64,000 nucleotides of DNA, taken from the NCBI GenBank assembly GCA_020847695.1, contig JADLBP010000048.1, positions 1-64,000 on the forward strand. The letters run 5' to 3'. Below, piece after piece: positions 62,244 to 64,000 of the stretch (the first letter of the stretch is position 1; every line of letters begins with the position of its first letter). The notes beneath the pieces are model-generated. The model was not told the DNA's origin. It ran no database searches and worked only from the letters and a program-made list of their open reading frames with translations. Position numbers and translations under genes: made by a program. Origin of the DNA: Planctomycetota bacterium. Lineage in GTDB: Bacteria; Planctomycetota; UBA1135; GCA-002686595.

Positions 62244-63236
62244 TTGCGGACCAGGGGGAAGGTGGAGGTGATCTTGATCGGGCGCGAACGCGGCGGCGAC
62301 GACCAAACGCGAGTGCACGTTTCCGTGCTCGCGGACGAGGTCGTGTCCGTGTTCGCCGCGGCCGATGCTCCGCGCGACGGTTGGATCGTCGATGGCACCG
62401 TCGGTGTCGGCGGTCACGCGAGTCGCATCCTCGATGCGTGTCCGAGTCTGCGCGTGCTCGGCATCGATCAAGATCCGGAGATCCTGCCGATCGCGCAGCG
62501 GAACCTCGCTCGGTTCGGCGAGAGAGCACGCGTCCGTCGCGGTCGCGTGTCGATGTTGGACGAGCTGCTCGACGAGGAAGGCATCGAGCGCGTCGTCGGT
62601 TGGATGCTCGACCTCGGTGCGTCGTCGTTGCAGTTCGACCGGCGTGAGCGCGGCTTCTCGTTCTCGGTCGACGGGCCGCTCGACATGCGCATGGATCCGG
62701 ACCGCGAGCGCACCGCGGCGGACATCGTCAACACTTGGGACGAGAACGACCTCGCGGATCTCTTCTTCCACGAAGGCGGCGAGACGCGCTCGCGCAAAGT
62801 CGCTCACGCGATCGTCGAGTTGCGCCGCAGGGCTCCGTTCCGCCGCACGTTGGCGTTGGCCGACGTGGTCGCTCGCGCGATCGGACGCGGGGGCGCGGGG
62901 GACATCCACCCGGCGACGCGCGTCTTCCAGGCGTTGCGACGCGCGGTCAACGAGGAGGGCGAGGAGCTCGTGCGCGGCCTCGAGCAAGCTCAACGCTGGC
63001 TCGTCGACGGCGGCCGTCTGGTCGTGATCTCCTTCCACTCCGGCGAGGACGGCGTGGTCAAGCGCTTCCTCTCGCGTGGCGAGGACGAAGGCGCCTTCCG
63101 TCCTTTGACCAAGAAGCCCCTGCGGCCGAGCTCGCTCGAAGCGCGCGCGAACCCGCGCTCGCGCTCGGCGCTGCTGCGCGCCGCCGCTCGCGTGCGCAAC
63201 CGTGCGTCCGGGGCCGGGCCCGAGGTGAAGCCGTGA
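62244..63236 (+). CDS. rsmH: 16S rRNA (cytosine(1402)-N(4))-methyltransferase
   Basis: HVSVLADEVV...IVDGTVGVGGHASRIL...GIDQDPEIL...DLGASSLQFDRRERGFSF...DMRMDP...VVISFHSGEDGVVKRF. The true start may be slightly internal. Confidence 0.95.
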   Translation: MRTRGKVEVILIGRERGGDDQTRVHVSVLADEVVSVFAAADAPRDGWIVDGTVGVGGHASRILDACPSLRVLGIDQDPEILPIAQRNLARFGERARVRRGRVSMLDELLDEEGIERVVGWMLDLGASSLQFDRRERGFSFSVDGPLDMRMDPDRERTAADIVNTWDENDLADLFFHEGGETRSRKVAHAIVELRRRAPFRRTLALADVVARAIGRGGAGDIHPATRVFQALRRAVNEEGEELVRGLEQAQRWLVDGGRLVVISFHSGEDGVVKRFLSRGEDEGAFRPLTKKPLRPSSLEARANPRSRSALLRAAARVRNRASGAGPEVKP

Positions 63237-63478
63237 CGCGCCCGATCTTCGCCTGGGTGTTCGGTGCCTCCGCGCTGCTCGTGACGTTGGTCACCTCGGC
63301 GATCCAGTCCGAGAACCACGCGCGCGCCAACCGACTCGCCGAGATCCAGCGCCGTTGCGAGATGGTCGAGGCCGCGAACGTGCAGGCTCAGGCGATGGCT
63401 CGCGCGCACGTGTGGGGTGAGCCCAACCAACCGCTCGCGAAGCGTCGCAGCGCGAAGTCGAAGGCGGTGACGCAGTGA
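63233..63478 (+). CDS. FtsL-like small single-pass protein in the division cluster
   Basis: GTG start VTRPIFAWVFGASALLVTLVTSAIQSENHARANRLAEIQRRCEMVEAANVQAQA; 81 aa between rsmH and ftsI-like genes, GTGA overlaps both sides. Confidence 0.7.
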   Translation: MTRPIFAWVFGASALLVTLVTSAIQSENHARANRLAEIQRRCEMVEAANVQAQAMARAHVWGEPNQPLAKRRSAKSKAVTQ

Positions 63479-64000
63479 GCGCTTCCCCGCTGCTCTCCGA
63501 TTCCGCATCGGGCGTCCGGCCGGCCGGCGCGTTCTTGTTGCTCGGCGCGGTCTTCCTGCTGCTCGCCGTCTGGCTCGGCCGGCTGGTCTTCGCCGACGAG
63601 GCGCCGATCCGTCAGCGTGTCGAGAGCGATCCGCGGCCCGAGTACGCGATCGTCGACCGCAACGAGCGTCCGCTCGCCGACTTCGTCCAACGGCTCGACC
63701 TGGTGTGCTCGCCGAATGCGCTCTGGCAGGCCCACACGCCGGAGATCCTCGCGCCGAAGCTCGCGAGCGTGCTCGGCGGCGAGTACACCGAGGCCGACCT
63801 GCTCGCTCGAACGATGCCGGACGCCGAGGACGGCGTGGTCAAGTGCAAGGTCGCGCTCGATGCGCGTCAGGCCTCCGCGGTGCAGAGCTGGATCGAGACC
63901 GGCGTCGTTGATCCGAAGGACACGCCTGCGCGCGTCGACGGCATGGCGGTCGTCGCGCGTCCGGAGGGCGGCTGGGTCATCTGGTGGCGCCCGTCGGTCG
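63475..64000 (+). CDS. Penicillin-binding protein (FtsI-like), truncated by the window end
   Basis: GTG start 63475, open to 64000: ...AGAFLLLGAVFLLLAVWLGRLVF...RPEYAIVDRNERPLADFVQRLDLVCSPNALWQAH. Not in the ORF track because there is no stop in the window. Confidence 0.8.
   Translation, partial: MSASPLLSDSASGVRPAGAFLLLGAVFLLLAVWLGRLVFADEAPIRQRVESDPRPEYAIVDRNERPLADFVQRLDLVCSPNALWQAHTPEILAPKLASVLGGEYTEADLLARTMPDAEDGVVKCKVALDARQASAVQSWIETGVVDPKDTPARVDGMAVVARPEGGWVIWWRPSV

Noticed and set aside
1-64000. CRISPR array, transposon, prophage or integron
   Set aside because: No regularly spaced repeats, transposase/integrase motifs or phage structural genes seen on either strand.

Overview
This is a 64 kb chromosomal window from a very GC-rich bacterium, most likely a planctomycete. 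The clearest lineage marker is a PVC-type small basic protein at 42133-42420. About 50 protein-coding genes can be supported from the sequence. I found no rRNA, no convincing tRNA, no CRISPR array and no transposase. Left to right: coaD, ridA-like and ychF; a secreted beta-helix protein and a YjbQ protein; a ten-gene minus-strand chain (Opp/Dpp importer, then a Gld-type ABC exporter, then a GNAT), with eight of its nine junctions 4-bp overlaps; a second complete Opp/Dpp operon in mirror orientation; a HAD hydrolase; two paralogous TPR-secretin genes flanking a TPR lipoprotein; a family-4-like uracil-DNA glycosylase; TPR, galactose-oxidase-like and CRTAC1/FG-GAP genes; a SPOR-like membrane protein; the PVC small basic protein; queE; an AlgX/AlgI-like O-acetylation pair; der; an ABC-dependent glycan export cluster (Wzm/Wzt, GT2, GT4, two PIG-L domains including a PIG-L-GT2 fusion); and the start of the dcw cluster (mraZ, rsmH, ftsL-like, ftsI-like, cut by the window end). 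Main leads are: a possible exported, de-N-acetylated and O-acetylated glycan system; the opp-gld chain; secretin paralogs with long leaders and strand-specific hairpins; a three-box MraZ operator; and two nearly identical promoter modules (TTGA..-N17-TACCCT followed by CCCTTCGAA). All family assignments come from reading the translations; no database search was run.
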